Assembly: GCF_017377575.1 (NCBI RefSeq)
Contig: NZ_JAFREM010000023.1
Coordinates: 1 to 64,000, forward strand
Length of the DNA stretch: 64,000 nucleotides
Reading direction: 5' to 3'
Source: Candidatus Enterococcus moelleringii
GTDB lineage: Bacteria; Bacillota; Bacilli; Lactobacillales; Enterococcaceae
Shown: piece by piece, positions 54,895-63,595 of the stretch
Layout: each line of letters starts with the position of its first letter
Numbering within the stretch: position 1 is the stretch's first letter
Notes under the pieces: model-generated
What the model was told of the DNA's origin: nothing
The model's database searches: none
Seen by the model: the letters and a program-made list of their open reading frames with translations, nothing else
Translations under genes and position numbers: made by a program

Positions 54895-55645
54895 TACAAT
54901 TTTTGATTCGTGGATTATGTTTAAACGTTGTTTGTCCATCTCGCTGAGAAATCCAGAAGCTCTTTTAACTGCCACCTTTCTCCCGTTTATCGTCATGCTG
55001 CTGTTTACTACCATCATGGGCAATATGACAAATTTAGCCGATTTTAATTATGTGGATTTCATCGTGCCCGGCATTATCATGCAAAGTATCGGTCAAGCTT
55101 CGCAATATTCAGCCATGAATGTCGCAACCGATATGACTAAAGGAATCATCGATCGTTTCCGTACGATGTCGATTTCAAAATCGGCGGTGATCATCGGCCA
55201 TACCGGCGCTGGAGTTGTCAGAAATACGATTGCCACTGTGATCATCTTCGCTACTGCCTTGGTTTTAGGGTTTCGACCGCAAGCTGGCTTTAAGGATTGG
55301 GGTGTTGTCCTAGGACTGCTTGTTCTGGTGAACATTGCCATGTCGCTGGTCAGTGTACTTTGTGGATTAATCGCCAAGTCCGCCGAGGGTTCCATCAGTT
55401 TAATGCTTCCCTTTTTCGTTCTCCCCTTTATTAGTTCTGGCTTTGCTCCGGTGGAAACGATGACTGGCGGCATTCGCTGGTTCGCTAAAAACCAGCCGAT
55501 GACGCCAATTATCGATAGCATCCGATCGTTGACCTTGGATTTGCCGTTGGATAATAGCCTAATGGTCGCTTTGACTTGGTGTATCGGCACCATCCTAGTG
55601 ACCTATTTTATTTCGCTGCAAGTCTACAAAAAGAAAACCGCTTAG
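54887..55645 (+). CDS. DrrB-type ABC-2 exporter permease
   Basis: A 252-residue membrane protein with six helices of the ABC-2 type: FVDFIVPGIIMQSIGQASQYSAMNVATDMTKGIIDRFRTMSIS and LPFFVLPFISSGFAPVETMTGGIRWFAKNQPMTPIIDSIR are the family blocks. The start at 54887 (AAGGAGG upstream) overlaps the ATPase stop as ATGCGTAA. With the ATPase it forms a DrrAB-like exporter of hydrophobic drugs or lipids. A terminator follows at 55669-55705. Confidence 0.9.
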   Translation: MRNTIFDSWIMFKRCLSISLRNPEALLTATFLPFIVMLLFTTIMGNMTNLADFNYVDFIVPGIIMQSIGQASQYSAMNVATDMTKGIIDRFRTMSISKSAVIIGHTGAGVVRNTIATVIIFATALVLGFRPQAGFKDWGVVLGLLVLVNIAMSLVSVLCGLIAKSAEGSISLMLPFFVLPFISSGFAPVETMTGGIRWFAKNQPMTPIIDSIRSLTLDLPLDNSLMVALTWCIGTILVTYFISLQVYKKKTA

Positions 55646-55668
55646 GAAAAATTTGTGATAAATTCGTA

Positions 55669-55705
55669 GCACACGCTGACTGGCCAGTTGACGTGTGTTT
55701 TTTTA
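55669..55705 (+). terminator. Terminator of the DrrAB-like operon
   Basis: CACACG..ACTGG pairs with CCAGT..CGTGTG, followed by TTTTTTT. Confidence 0.85.
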
Positions 55706-55778
55706 ATTGACTTCACCCCTTGTGATAGGAGAAGCGGATTTGGTTGATAGAGAAATCCGATCTTATCCCATCATTACC

Positions 55779-55807
55779 TTGACGGCAAATCGTGATTTGC
55801 TTACAGC
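55779..55807 (+). promoter_or_regulatory. Palindrome in a possible promoter spacer upstream of TetR-C
   Basis: TTGACG (55779-55784), 17 bp, TACAGC (55802-55807); the spacer is almost entirely the perfect palindrome GCAAATCGTGATTTGC (55785-55800). The -10 is weak, so this may be an operator without its own promoter. Confidence 0.35.
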
Positions 55808-55822
55808 TGAACCTTTACTGAA

Positions 55823-55851
55823 TTGACTTTTGGGTAAGAGCGTGTTATTCT
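55823..55851 (+). promoter_or_regulatory. TetR-C promoter
   Basis: TTGACT (55823-55828), 17 bp, TATTCT (55846-55851). Downstream an inverted repeat TTTGCGAA (55855-55862) and TTCGCAAA (55892-55899) flanks the transcription start region and ends at the ribosome site. Confidence 0.65.
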
Positions 55852-55917
55852 TTGTTTGCGAACATTTATAAACGAATATTCACAAAATAAATTCGCAAAG
55901 AAAGGAGCTTGATTGAT

Positions 55918-56508
55918 ATGCCTTCAAAACCAGTCTTGTCTGAAGAGGACAAGGAGAACATTAAGCAACAATTGCTGAGCCTTTGTGAACAGCTTTGGGT
56001 ATTACAAGGATACAAGAAAACAAGTATTAAGCAGCTGTGCAGTGACACCGCTATTGCGATTGGTACATTTTACTCCCTCTACTCCACTAAAGAGGAACTG
56101 TTTTTCGAAACTGCTAAAGCAATCCAAGTTCGATTAACCGATCAATTTTTACAAACTGTGCTGCAAGGAGCGAACCAAGCCAGCCTGGCGAAAGCCCTCA
56201 AGGAGTTGTTCCGTGAGTTCGACAGCAAACCTTTTCTCTATGATGTTAATACACCTGATTTTAGAGCGTTTGTTACCAAGCTTTCGGATGAGAACATGGA
56301 AGAACTTAAATTTGAAAGCATTTCCTTTTTCAGAGAGGTTTGTAAAGCGGCACAATTAAAACCAAAAGTTGACGATGCTAAAGCTTTTGGGGTGTTAAGC
56401 GCCCTGCTTTCGACGGTTGCCACCAAGCAGACACTGTCTGAAATGTATGATTATTTTGAGATTTTTGATTTTATGGTAGATAAGTTAGTCGCTGAGCTGT
56501 TTGAATAG
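55918..56508 (+). CDS. TetR family regulator (TetR-C)
   Basis: A 196-residue regulator. The helix-turn-helix is near residues 26-50 (QGYKKTSIKQLCSDTAIAIGTFYSLYSTKEELFFETAK). It is not a close relative of TetR-A or TetR-B. The ATG at 55918 follows AAAGGAG by 10 bases. It heads a run of four genes in which three very small proteins follow at 10-12 base spacing, so regulator and small proteins form one operon, probably autoregulated through palindromes at 55785-55800 or 55855-55899. Confidence 0.87.
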   Translation: MPSKPVLSEEDKENIKQQLLSLCEQLWVLQGYKKTSIKQLCSDTAIAIGTFYSLYSTKEELFFETAKAIQVRLTDQFLQTVLQGANQASLAKALKELFREFDSKPFLYDVNTPDFRAFVTKLSDENMEELKFESISFFREVCKAAQLKPKVDDAKAFGVLSALLSTVATKQTLSEMYDYFEIFDFMVDKLVAELFE

Positions 56509-56519
56509 GAGGAATAGGC

Positions 56520-56747
56520 ATGGATCATTTACAAATAATCGCTGCAATTCAACGAAGCTTTTTACAATTTGTTCCGCTTTTTCGGGTAGGCTGGATGGTG
56601 ACCTTGGTACTTGGCCTCGCAATGTTGTTGATCGCATTTTTCCTGATCAAGAACCTTGTCAAAAGAAATTACCCTTGGATTGTCGGCGGAATTGGTTTGC
56701 TCATGGTGATTAGTTCGGGAACCCAGCTAATCATGAGCTATTTATAG
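56520..56747 (+). CDS. Hypothetical small membrane protein (75 aa)
   Basis: Two hydrophobic helices (about 25-43 and 53-73) with a short basic turn (KNLVKRNYP) and a polar N-terminal stretch. Not recognised. TAGGAGGAATAGGC precedes the ATG, 11 bases after TetR-C. It resembles small hydrophobic proteins that modulate membrane transporters or respond to membrane stress, but this is only an analogy. Confidence 0.7.
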   Translation: MDHLQIIAAIQRSFLQFVPLFRVGWMVTLVLGLAMLLIAFFLIKNLVKRNYPWIVGGIGLLMVISSGTQLIMSYL

Positions 56748-56758
56748 GAGGTATTTTT

Positions 56759-56989
56759 ATGATAAATCAAACAGCAGCTTATTTTGAAAATTTGGCAGAT
56801 GACTTGGGACTATCGATCAAAATTCCACGCCCGACCCCCGCAACAAGACGTGCCTGCAGTGTCACGAACAGTTTCGTTGGCCTTAGTTTAATCGGAACAG
56901 GGGCGCTATTCAAAAAGCCTTCACTGATCGTGCTGGGAACTTTAGGACTAGCCGGTGCCGTGCTGCTTTCACAAGATCAAGATGACTAG
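56759..56989 (+). CDS. Hypothetical small membrane protein (76 aa)
   Basis: A polar N-terminal half of about 38 residues (AAYFENLADDLGLSIKIPRPTPATRRA) is followed by two short hydrophobic segments (about 39-52 and 55-70) and an acidic end (QDQDD). Its layout, an amphipathic arm, a basic turn and two helices, mirrors the 96-residue protein at 52845. AGGAGGTATTTTT precedes the ATG. Third gene of the TetR-C operon. No family recognised. Confidence 0.68.
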   Translation: MINQTAAYFENLADDLGLSIKIPRPTPATRRACSVTNSFVGLSLIGTGALFKKPSLIVLGTLGLAGAVLLSQDQDD

Positions 56990-56998
56990 GAGGTCACT

Positions 56999-57214
56999 AT
57001 GCGATACAAATACAAAACTATCCCCTTCACTAACGACGAAATCAGTCATTCCTGCGAAGGATTGACCGCAAAGCTCAATCAGGCCGGAGAGCGTGGCTGG
57101 GAGCTGGTTGCTATTTTTTCACAAAAAGGCTTAGGTAGTTCTGCCTATACTATTTTTGGTATTGCTCAAATGCAATTTCTTGTACTTAAAAAGACGGTTG
57201 TGGAATCCTCGTGA
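56999..57214 (+). CDS. DUF4177-like small protein
   Basis: A 71-residue soluble protein: MRYKYKTIPF, then LTAKLNQAGERGWELVAIFSQK and a terminal strand QFLVLKKT. The central phrase with LN, GxxGWELV and a C-terminal beta-strand is the DUF4177 pattern, a small ferredoxin-like fold of unknown function. AGGAGGTCACT precedes the ATG, 9 bases after the previous gene. Last gene of the TetR-C operon. Confidence 0.68.
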   Translation: MRYKYKTIPFTNDEISHSCEGLTAKLNQAGERGWELVAIFSQKGLGSSAYTIFGIAQMQFLVLKKTVVESS

Positions 57215-57270
57215 TTGCACGCTGTATACTCTTCCCTTTCTTTGCCAGCCACATGCCAAGATGAATCTTC

Positions 57271-57438
57271 CTAGTCACATATATTCTCCACTATTGGAAC
57301 AGCCTGATATCTGTTAATTTTTAGCTGAACTACCGGATAGACAATTCTTGTAATTACTTCATTTCTTTCCAATTCACCTACATCTTTAAAGTAAACAAAG
57401 AGCCGGCGTGCCACAATACTCAGTATTGATATATCCAT
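57271..57438 (-). CDS. Possible small protein of 55 residues in the gap before the formaldehyde dehydrogenase
   Basis: The interval 57215-57548 otherwise holds no gene. On the minus strand an ATG frame begins MDISILSIVARRLFVYFKDV and ends VENIC plus Asp. It has protein-like composition and the weak ribosome site CAGGTAAAA. It may equally be the decayed end of a larger gene. No family recognised. Confidence 0.3.
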   Translation of the reverse strand: MDISILSIVARRLFVYFKDVGELERNEVITRIVYPVVQLKINRYQAVPIVENICD

Positions 57439-57485
57439 TTTTACCTGTATACTTATTTATAAGTGACATACGTGGAGTAATCTAA

Positions 57486-58664
<1,179 letters not shown>

Positions 58665-58668
58665 AGCT

Positions 58669-59520
58669 ATGGCTGTAGAAATCCTGGAAACACATCGCTC
58701 ATTTGGCGGGAAACAAATCAAATACCGTCACACATCAAAGATTCTGAAATGTGACATGACCTTTAGCTTATTCTTGCCGGAAGAGACACCGGATAAAAAA
58801 GAAACACCGCTGATCTGGTGGTTGTCTGGTTTGACCTGTACCGATGATAACTTTAGTCAAAAAGCGGCCTTCCAAAAATACGCTGCTGAACAAAATATTG
58901 CTTTTGTCATGCCGGATACTTCTCCTAGAGGCGCTACCGCCGATAGTGAAGATTGGGATTTAGGCCAAGGCGCTGGCTTTTATCTAAATACCACGCAAGA
59001 CCCTTGGAAAGAAAATTTTCAAATGTATGATTATTTAACCAAAGAATTACCGGAAATCGTCTATCCTTTACTTCCTAATTTTTCGGGAAAAGAAAGTATT
59101 ATGGGCCACTCAATGGGTGGTCACGGCGCTTTAGTTTTGGGATTAAAAAATCCTCAGCGCTTTGCGGCTATTTCCGCTTTCGCGCCGATCTCTAATCCTA
59201 GCAACGTTCCTTGGGGTCAAAAAGCCTTTACTGCTTACTTAGGCGACGATCAATCCGCTTGGAGCCAGTGGGATGCCACAGAAATTTTAAAAACCGCTGG
59301 TGAAAATCACCCACCGATTTTGGTGACTCAAGGGACAGATGACCCCTTTTACGAAGTCCAATTAAAGGAAGAGGCCTTTCTATCTGCCGCAAAAGCCGCA
59401 GGTGGTGAAGTCATCTATCAAAAAGAACTAGGCTATGACCATAGCTATTTTACGATTGCTACATTTATTGAAGCACACATTGCTTTCCATCAAGCACAAT
59501 TAGACAAAGGCAAAAGATAA
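58669..59520 (+). CDS. fghA: S-formylglutathione hydrolase
   Basis: Hydrolyses S-formylglutathione to formate and glutathione, completing formaldehyde oxidation. The 283-residue serine esterase of the esterase D family has LIWWLSGLTCTDDNF, the nucleophile motif GHSMGGHGAL, the Asp of the triad in VTQGTDDPFY and the His in GYDHSYFTIATF. The ATG at 58669 is five bases after the dehydrogenase stop. Operon with the dehydrogenase; no FrmR/CsoR-type repressor gene is adjacent. Confidence 0.95.
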   Translation: MAVEILETHRSFGGKQIKYRHTSKILKCDMTFSLFLPEETPDKKETPLIWWLSGLTCTDDNFSQKAAFQKYAAEQNIAFVMPDTSPRGATADSEDWDLGQGAGFYLNTTQDPWKENFQMYDYLTKELPEIVYPLLPNFSGKESIMGHSMGGHGALVLGLKNPQRFAAISAFAPISNPSNVPWGQKAFTAYLGDDQSAWSQWDATEILKTAGENHPPILVTQGTDDPFYEVQLKEEAFLSAAKAAGGEVIYQKELGYDHSYFTIATFIEAHIAFHQAQLDKGKR

Positions 59521-59524
59521 AATT

Positions 59525-59572
59525 GAAGAGTGTACAGAAAATGACGACTTTCTGTACACTCTCTTTTTTGTC
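59525..59572. terminator. Terminator of the formaldehyde operon, likely bidirectional
   Basis: GAGTGTACAGAAA pairs perfectly with TTTCTGTACACTC, followed by TCTTTTTT. Confidence 0.9.
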
Positions 59573-59605
59573 CTACTAGATACAGTGTTCAATAAATCTG
59601 TCTTC

Positions 59606-61051
59606 TTACTCCACTGCGCCAGTCATATTAATCGTATCCTCAATTGCTGCCGGAGCTTCCTGAACCTCTACAGCTTCTTCCTTGTACAAAATCAAAGTCG
59701 CTACAAAGGTGCCGATCATTCCCACGCCACAACCAATCACCATCCACACTAAGTTCATAATGTTATCCGTGATATAAATCGGGAAGGCAAACACACCAGC
59801 ACTGGCCGCAAACGCATAAGCATGAGCTCTACCCAGACCTGCAATGGCACCGCCGATTAAGCTACCAATCGCCGCACCAATCATTGGTCTTTTGAAGCGC
59901 AGGTTGATCCCGAACATCGCCGGCTCAGTTACCCCAGCCAACACCGCGGTAATCGCACAAGTGGCTGCGGAAGATTTGATGCTGACAGATTTTGATTTGA
60001 AGGCCACGGCTGCCGAAGCTGCACCTTGGTTCAAGTTAGCAATAATAATCGCTGTTAAGGCAATTGGTTCATAGCCTAATGTCGCAAAAGATTGCGTCAA
60101 GTATGGCGTGATGGCCGAATGCATACCGGTCAGCACCATGAATGGCCAAGCGGCTGCCAAGATCGCCACGCCGACAAAGCCCATTGTGTTGTACAACCAC
60201 ATCACACCTGCCGTAATATACACACCTAGCATCGCGCCGATTGGTCCAATTAAGCAAAGTGTCAACGGAATCATGATTAACAAGGTCACTAGCGGTTCCA
60301 AAATCGCCCGAATCGCCACGGGAGAAAAACGAACCACCTGCTCCTCCACCTTACTCATAACAAAGACCGCAATAATTGCCGGGAAAATGGTACTAGCATA
60401 CGAAGCGCTATATACCGGTACTGACAAGAAATCCAAACGACCTTCAGCCAAAGCATTGATGAAATTCGGATGAATCATCATCGCCCCCAGCATCATCCCA
60501 AGACCCATGTTCCCGCCGAACTTCCGAGCTGCCGTAGCCCCCACAAATACCGGAAGGAAATAAAAGCCAGCGTCCCCTGCGAAATCCAAAATAATATAAG
60601 TGCCGCTCTCAGGACTAATTGCGCCGGTCATATTTAAGACTAAGGTGATGATCTTCAGCATCCCTGAACCGATCAATACCGGCAGCAACGGGGATACACA
60701 GCCAGCGAAGGCATCAAAAACTGCCGAAAGACTGAATTTTTTCTTCTCCTTCGATCCCTCTGCTACTTCATCGGCCGCTTTAGCCGCCCCTTCGATGTTG
60801 GTGATTTTCAGGATTGCGGCATAGACATCGCCAACCTGCTGGCCAATAATGATTTGGAACTGGTCTCCTGACCATTGGGAACCCACCACGCCATTCAACG
60901 TTTTCACTGCTGCTTCATCCACTAAGCTTTTGTCCTTTAGATTAAAACGCAGTCTGGTCATACAATGGGTAAAGAAGGTAACATTTTCTTCGCCGCCCAA
61001 ACTTTCGATAATACTGCTGGCCAAAGCTTGATAGTTTTCTTTTTTCGCCAT
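59606..61051 (-). CDS. PTS beta-glucoside-type transporter, EIIBC
   Basis: A 481-residue permease that imports and phosphorylates a sugar. The EIIB domain is N-terminal with the phospho-Cys in FFTHCMTRLRFNLKD (about residue 30) and IIIGQQVGDVY. The EIIC domain has about ten helices (GCVSPLLPVLIGSGM, TGMHSAITPYLTQ, GVTEPAMFGINLRFKRP). The IIA domain is absent and encoded separately at 61995. The start at 61051 has GGAG nine bases upstream. Which beta-glucoside or alpha-disaccharide it takes is unclear. A RAT/terminator lies just before it. Confidence 0.9.
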   Translation of the reverse strand: MAKKENYQALASSIIESLGGEENVTFFTHCMTRLRFNLKDKSLVDEAAVKTLNGVVGSQWSGDQFQIIIGQQVGDVYAAILKITNIEGAAKAADEVAEGSKEKKKFSLSAVFDAFAGCVSPLLPVLIGSGMLKIITLVLNMTGAISPESGTYIILDFAGDAGFYFLPVFVGATAARKFGGNMGLGMMLGAMMIHPNFINALAEGRLDFLSVPVYSASYASTIFPAIIAVFVMSKVEEQVVRFSPVAIRAILEPLVTLLIMIPLTLCLIGPIGAMLGVYITAGVMWLYNTMGFVGVAILAAAWPFMVLTGMHSAITPYLTQSFATLGYEPIALTAIIIANLNQGAASAAVAFKSKSVSIKSSAATCAITAVLAGVTEPAMFGINLRFKRPMIGAAIGSLIGGAIAGLGRAHAYAFAASAGVFAFPIYITDNIMNLVWMVIGCGVGMIGTFVATLILYKEEAVEVQEAPAAIEDTINMTGAVE

Positions 61052-61084
61052 CTTTAATTTCTCCTTTTTTGTCATTTTAGGTAT

Positions 61085-61162
61085 ATAAAAACCCTCCACA
61101 AAAACCCCCGACTAAATCGGAAGCTTCTGTGGAGGGGTAATGCCCTTAACGGTAACAATCCT
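61085..61162 (-). promoter_or_regulatory. RAT site and terminator before the EIIBC gene, overlapping the end of the antiterminator gene
   Basis: On the minus strand GGATTGTTACC(N8)GGCATTACC (61136-61161) fits ribonucleic antiterminator sites. Its 5' part consists of the last codons of the licT-like gene, including TAA. The overlapping terminator has stem arms 61092-61100 and 61128-61136 (CCCTCCACA type) and a T run. Confidence 0.8.
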
Positions 61163-61976
61163 CTCGCGTGCATAATCGATTAATGTGTAACATGATATAA
61201 AGCAATTCTTCAGAATTCGGTTCCCAGCCGTAACGATCGCGGATGTAAGCAATCACCCGTTGTGCTGAGTGATACGATTGCGGGTATTCCAGCTTCACCG
61301 ATTCCAAAATTTTCATATTTTCTGAGTTGTATTTATTTTCACTGCCTTCTCTGCGAATAAAGTACTGCATGTGGGAAACAAACCGCGCATAGTTCATGCT
61401 GCTGCGATTAATCATCAGCTGAAAGTCATCCTCGATAATCGTAGTGATGTCTTCTACCATTTGCGATTCCTTCTGGCTGTCATTGCTTTGGCTGGTGTAG
61501 CAGTTAATCAGATGCATGGCAATGCCTAACGCCTCATCGGGATAAAGCACCACCCCTAGCTTTTTCTTGATTAGCCGCAGCGCATACTCACCCACCTTAA
61601 CCTCCAGCTTGTGGAGATGCCGGACATCGTAATAAATCGACAGCTTCACCGGCATATTCTTATTGTGCCGCAGGATAGCAAAGTTAATATGATCCGCCAA
61701 GGTAAACAACAAGTTCGACGGCAGCTCATGCTCCACCAGCATCGACGCATAATCCACAATGTTGGCGGTCAGCTTCAACACATCCTCAGGAATCTCATTG
61801 ATCAGCTCCAAGTAGCGGGAGTTCACCCCGTAGAAGGTTCGCTCCACTTTGCTGAGGTCGGTTAATTCGTAAGGCGTCTTGGGAAAGCCGATGCCGGTGC
61901 CCATCGCAATCAATTCGCAGTTATTGTTATCCAGACAAATTGCCACGTTGTTGTTGATTTTCTGGATGACCTTCAT
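61146..61976 (-). CDS. licT: BglG/LicT family transcriptional antiterminator
   Basis: A 276-residue RNA-binding antiterminator. The CAT RNA-binding domain is at 1-55 (MKVIQKINNNVAICLDNNNCELIAMGTGIGF), followed by PRD1 (about 70-165, LADHINFAILRHN with conserved His) and PRD2 (about 180-276, HMQYFIRRE, LLYIMLHINRL). PTS phosphorylation of the PRD histidines sets activity. Two RAT sites flank it, at 62531-62560 and 61136-61162, and it should control both. The 3' end of the gene is itself part of the second site. Confidence 0.93.
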   Translation of the reverse strand: MKVIQKINNNVAICLDNNNCELIAMGTGIGFPKTPYELTDLSKVERTFYGVNSRYLELINEIPEDVLKLTANIVDYASMLVEHELPSNLLFTLADHINFAILRHNKNMPVKLSIYYDVRHLHKLEVKVGEYALRLIKKKLGVVLYPDEALGIAMHLINCYTSQSNDSQKESQMVEDITTIIEDDFQLMINRSSMNYARFVSHMQYFIRREGSENKYNSENMKILESVKLEYPQSYHSAQRVIAYIRDRYGWEPNSEELLYIMLHINRLCTREDCYR

Positions 61977-61994
61977 TTGTCTGCTCCTCTTTTC

Positions 61995-62474
61995 CTACTC
62001 AATCTTTACAACAGGTGTGTCGCCTTTAGTAACTGCACCCTTTTTCATTAATACCGACAAGCCTTTCAGCTCGTTGCCGTTAGTAATTACCATCGGCGTC
62101 GTCAAATCGATGCCTTTTTCCTGCATCAGCTCCCGATCAACGGTGATCAAGGTTTGGCCATTTGCCACCTTATCCCCTACCGAAACGGCTACCTCAAAGC
62201 CTTCGCCATTTAACGCGACGGTATCCAAACCGATGTGAATTAAGACATCCGCGCCTGAATCGGTTGTAATGCCGATTGCATGCTTGGTTTCCGCAATCAT
62301 GGTTACCTTGCCGTTACAAGGGGAGGCAATCGTCATTCCGTTATACTGGAAGGCCACCCCGTCCCCCATCATTTTTTGGGCAAAGACTTGATCAGGCACC
62401 TCTTCAATTGGAATGATCGCTCCGCTGACTGGAGCGGTTAACACGCTCTCTTTTTTCTTAAAAATCTTAAACAT
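61995..62474 (-). CDS. PTS EIIA component, glucose type
   Basis: A 159-residue single-domain IIA of the Glc family. It has the TAPVSGAIIPIEEVPDQVFAQKMMGDGVAF pattern, the first active-site His in TKHAIGI and the phosphorylated His in DVLIHIGLDTVALNGEGF. It transfers phosphate from HPr to the separate EIIBC two genes downstream. GAAAGGTGAGAAG lies upstream. First gene of the EIIA-licT-EIIBC operon, which has no hydrolase gene of its own here. Confidence 0.92.
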   Translation of the reverse strand: MFKIFKKKESVLTAPVSGAIIPIEEVPDQVFAQKMMGDGVAFQYNGMTIASPCNGKVTMIAETKHAIGITTDSGADVLIHIGLDTVALNGEGFEVAVSVGDKVANGQTLITVDRELMQEKGIDLTTPMVITNGNELKGLSVLMKKGAVTKGDTPVVKIE

Positions 62475-62490
62475 CTCTTCTCACCTTTCC

Positions 62491-62560
62491 ATAAAAAAAC
62501 ACAGAGGCCCCCGAAAGTAGTTGAACTTTTCGGTAATGCCTCTGTGCGAGTAACAATCCT
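62491..62560 (-). promoter_or_regulatory. RAT site and overlapping leader terminator of the PTS operon
   Basis: On the minus strand GGATTGTTACTCG and GGCATTACC (62531-62559) form the antiterminator site. The terminator stem CACAGAGGC/GCCTCTGTG (62500-62508 with 62538-62546) is followed by TTTTTTTAT. Formation of one structure excludes the other. Confidence 0.88.
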
Positions 62561-62690
62561 GTTTTTCTATTTGAGTAGATGCTACCACATAGAAAAAACG
62601 CTGTCAATCTTTTTACCAAAAATACTCAAGTTATTTAATTCTGTTGACTGCTTACCAAACTGGAAACTCCCAACTTATATTTCTGTTTTT

Positions 62691-63461
62691 TTATAAGAAA
62701 GCTCCATTACATACCTGCAGCACTTGACCCTTCACTCGGCGCCCCATTTTACTAGCAAGATACAAACAAGCATAGGCTTGATCAATCGGTTCAGTTTCCG
62801 GCAGATCCCAGTTGCAGTATTTACCGCCAAACTCTAACATCTTGTCGCCCCCCGGCTGTTCGCCAGCTTTATTGGCATAGTGCGCTGGAGTCAACGTTGC
62901 GCCAGGAGCAATCGCATTGCAGCGAATATCGGTGTCGCTTAGGCGAATAGCTACATTTTTCGTTAAGGTATTTAAAGCTCCTTTGGTCGCAGTGTAGGCA
63001 GCCCCGCAAATCGGACGTTCCCCATTGACAGAGGAAACATTGATAATCACCCCATCATTTTTAGGCAGAAAATACGGCAAGGCTTCTCGGATATAACGCA
63101 TCGGTCCAGCTAAATTAATGTTCATCACCTGCTGCATCCATTCGTCCGTCGTCTCATCAATCATCGTCTGTTCACCTAACCCAGCGTTATTTACTAAGAT
63201 ATCCAGATCACCAAATGCCTTGACCGTTTCCGCAAAGACCCGTTTTGTATCCTCGGTTGAGCCGATATCCGCGACAATCCCCATCGCCTTTTGACCCTTC
63301 GCCTGGATACCAGCTACTACTTCATCCAGCTTGTCTTTACCCCGAGCGGTTAAAACAACAGACGCACCTTCATCGGCAAACAGCTCCGCAATTGTCCGTC
63401 CCATGCCATAGCTTGCTCCGGTGATGACTGCAACTTTTCCTTCCAACATGTATTTTTCCAT
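62691..63461 (-). CDS. Short-chain dehydrogenase/reductase (SDR), classical type
   Basis: A 256-residue NAD(P)-dependent oxidoreductase. The cofactor motif is TGASYGMGRTIAE, with NNAGLGE, the catalytic Ser in INVSSVNG and the YxxxK pair in AAYTATKGAL. The substrate is unknown; carbonyl reductases and glucose dehydrogenase-like enzymes share this layout. It is read from AdhR-like promoter F and lies directly downstream of the MerR gene, the arrangement of a regulator and its primary target. Confidence 0.9.
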   Translation of the reverse strand: MEKYMLEGKVAVITGASYGMGRTIAELFADEGASVVLTARGKDKLDEVVAGIQAKGQKAMGIVADIGSTEDTKRVFAETVKAFGDLDILVNNAGLGEQTMIDETTDEWMQQVMNINLAGPMRYIREALPYFLPKNDGVIINVSSVNGERPICGAAYTATKGALNTLTKNVAIRLSDTDIRCNAIAPGATLTPAHYANKAGEQPGGDKMLEFGGKYCNWDLPETEPIDQAYACLYLASKMGRRVKGQVLQVCNGAFL

Positions 63462-63497
63462 GTCTGCTTCCTTCTTTCCGGTTTATTTGATATATTC

Positions 63498-63528
63498 ACC
63501 TTAGCACTTAACCTTAAGTTTAAGTCAA
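63498..63528 (-). promoter_or_regulatory. AdhR-like MerR promoter F (SDR gene)
   Basis: On the minus strand TTGACT (63523-63528), exactly 19 bp, TAAGGT (63498-63503). The dyad CTTAAACTTAAGGTTAAG (63507-63524) is the most symmetric of the six. Confidence 0.82.
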
Positions 63529-63595
63529 GCAGCATTTTTAAAATAAAGTAAAATTGCCGTTTTTTCCAGAAAAGTGCAAAAAAAAGAAGCAATGA

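Noticed and set aside
55710-55740. A seventh MerR-type site suggested by TTGACTTCACCCC with GTGATAGG
   Set aside because: The -10-like TAGGAG is about 13 bases from the -35, not 19, and the dyad is not symmetric.
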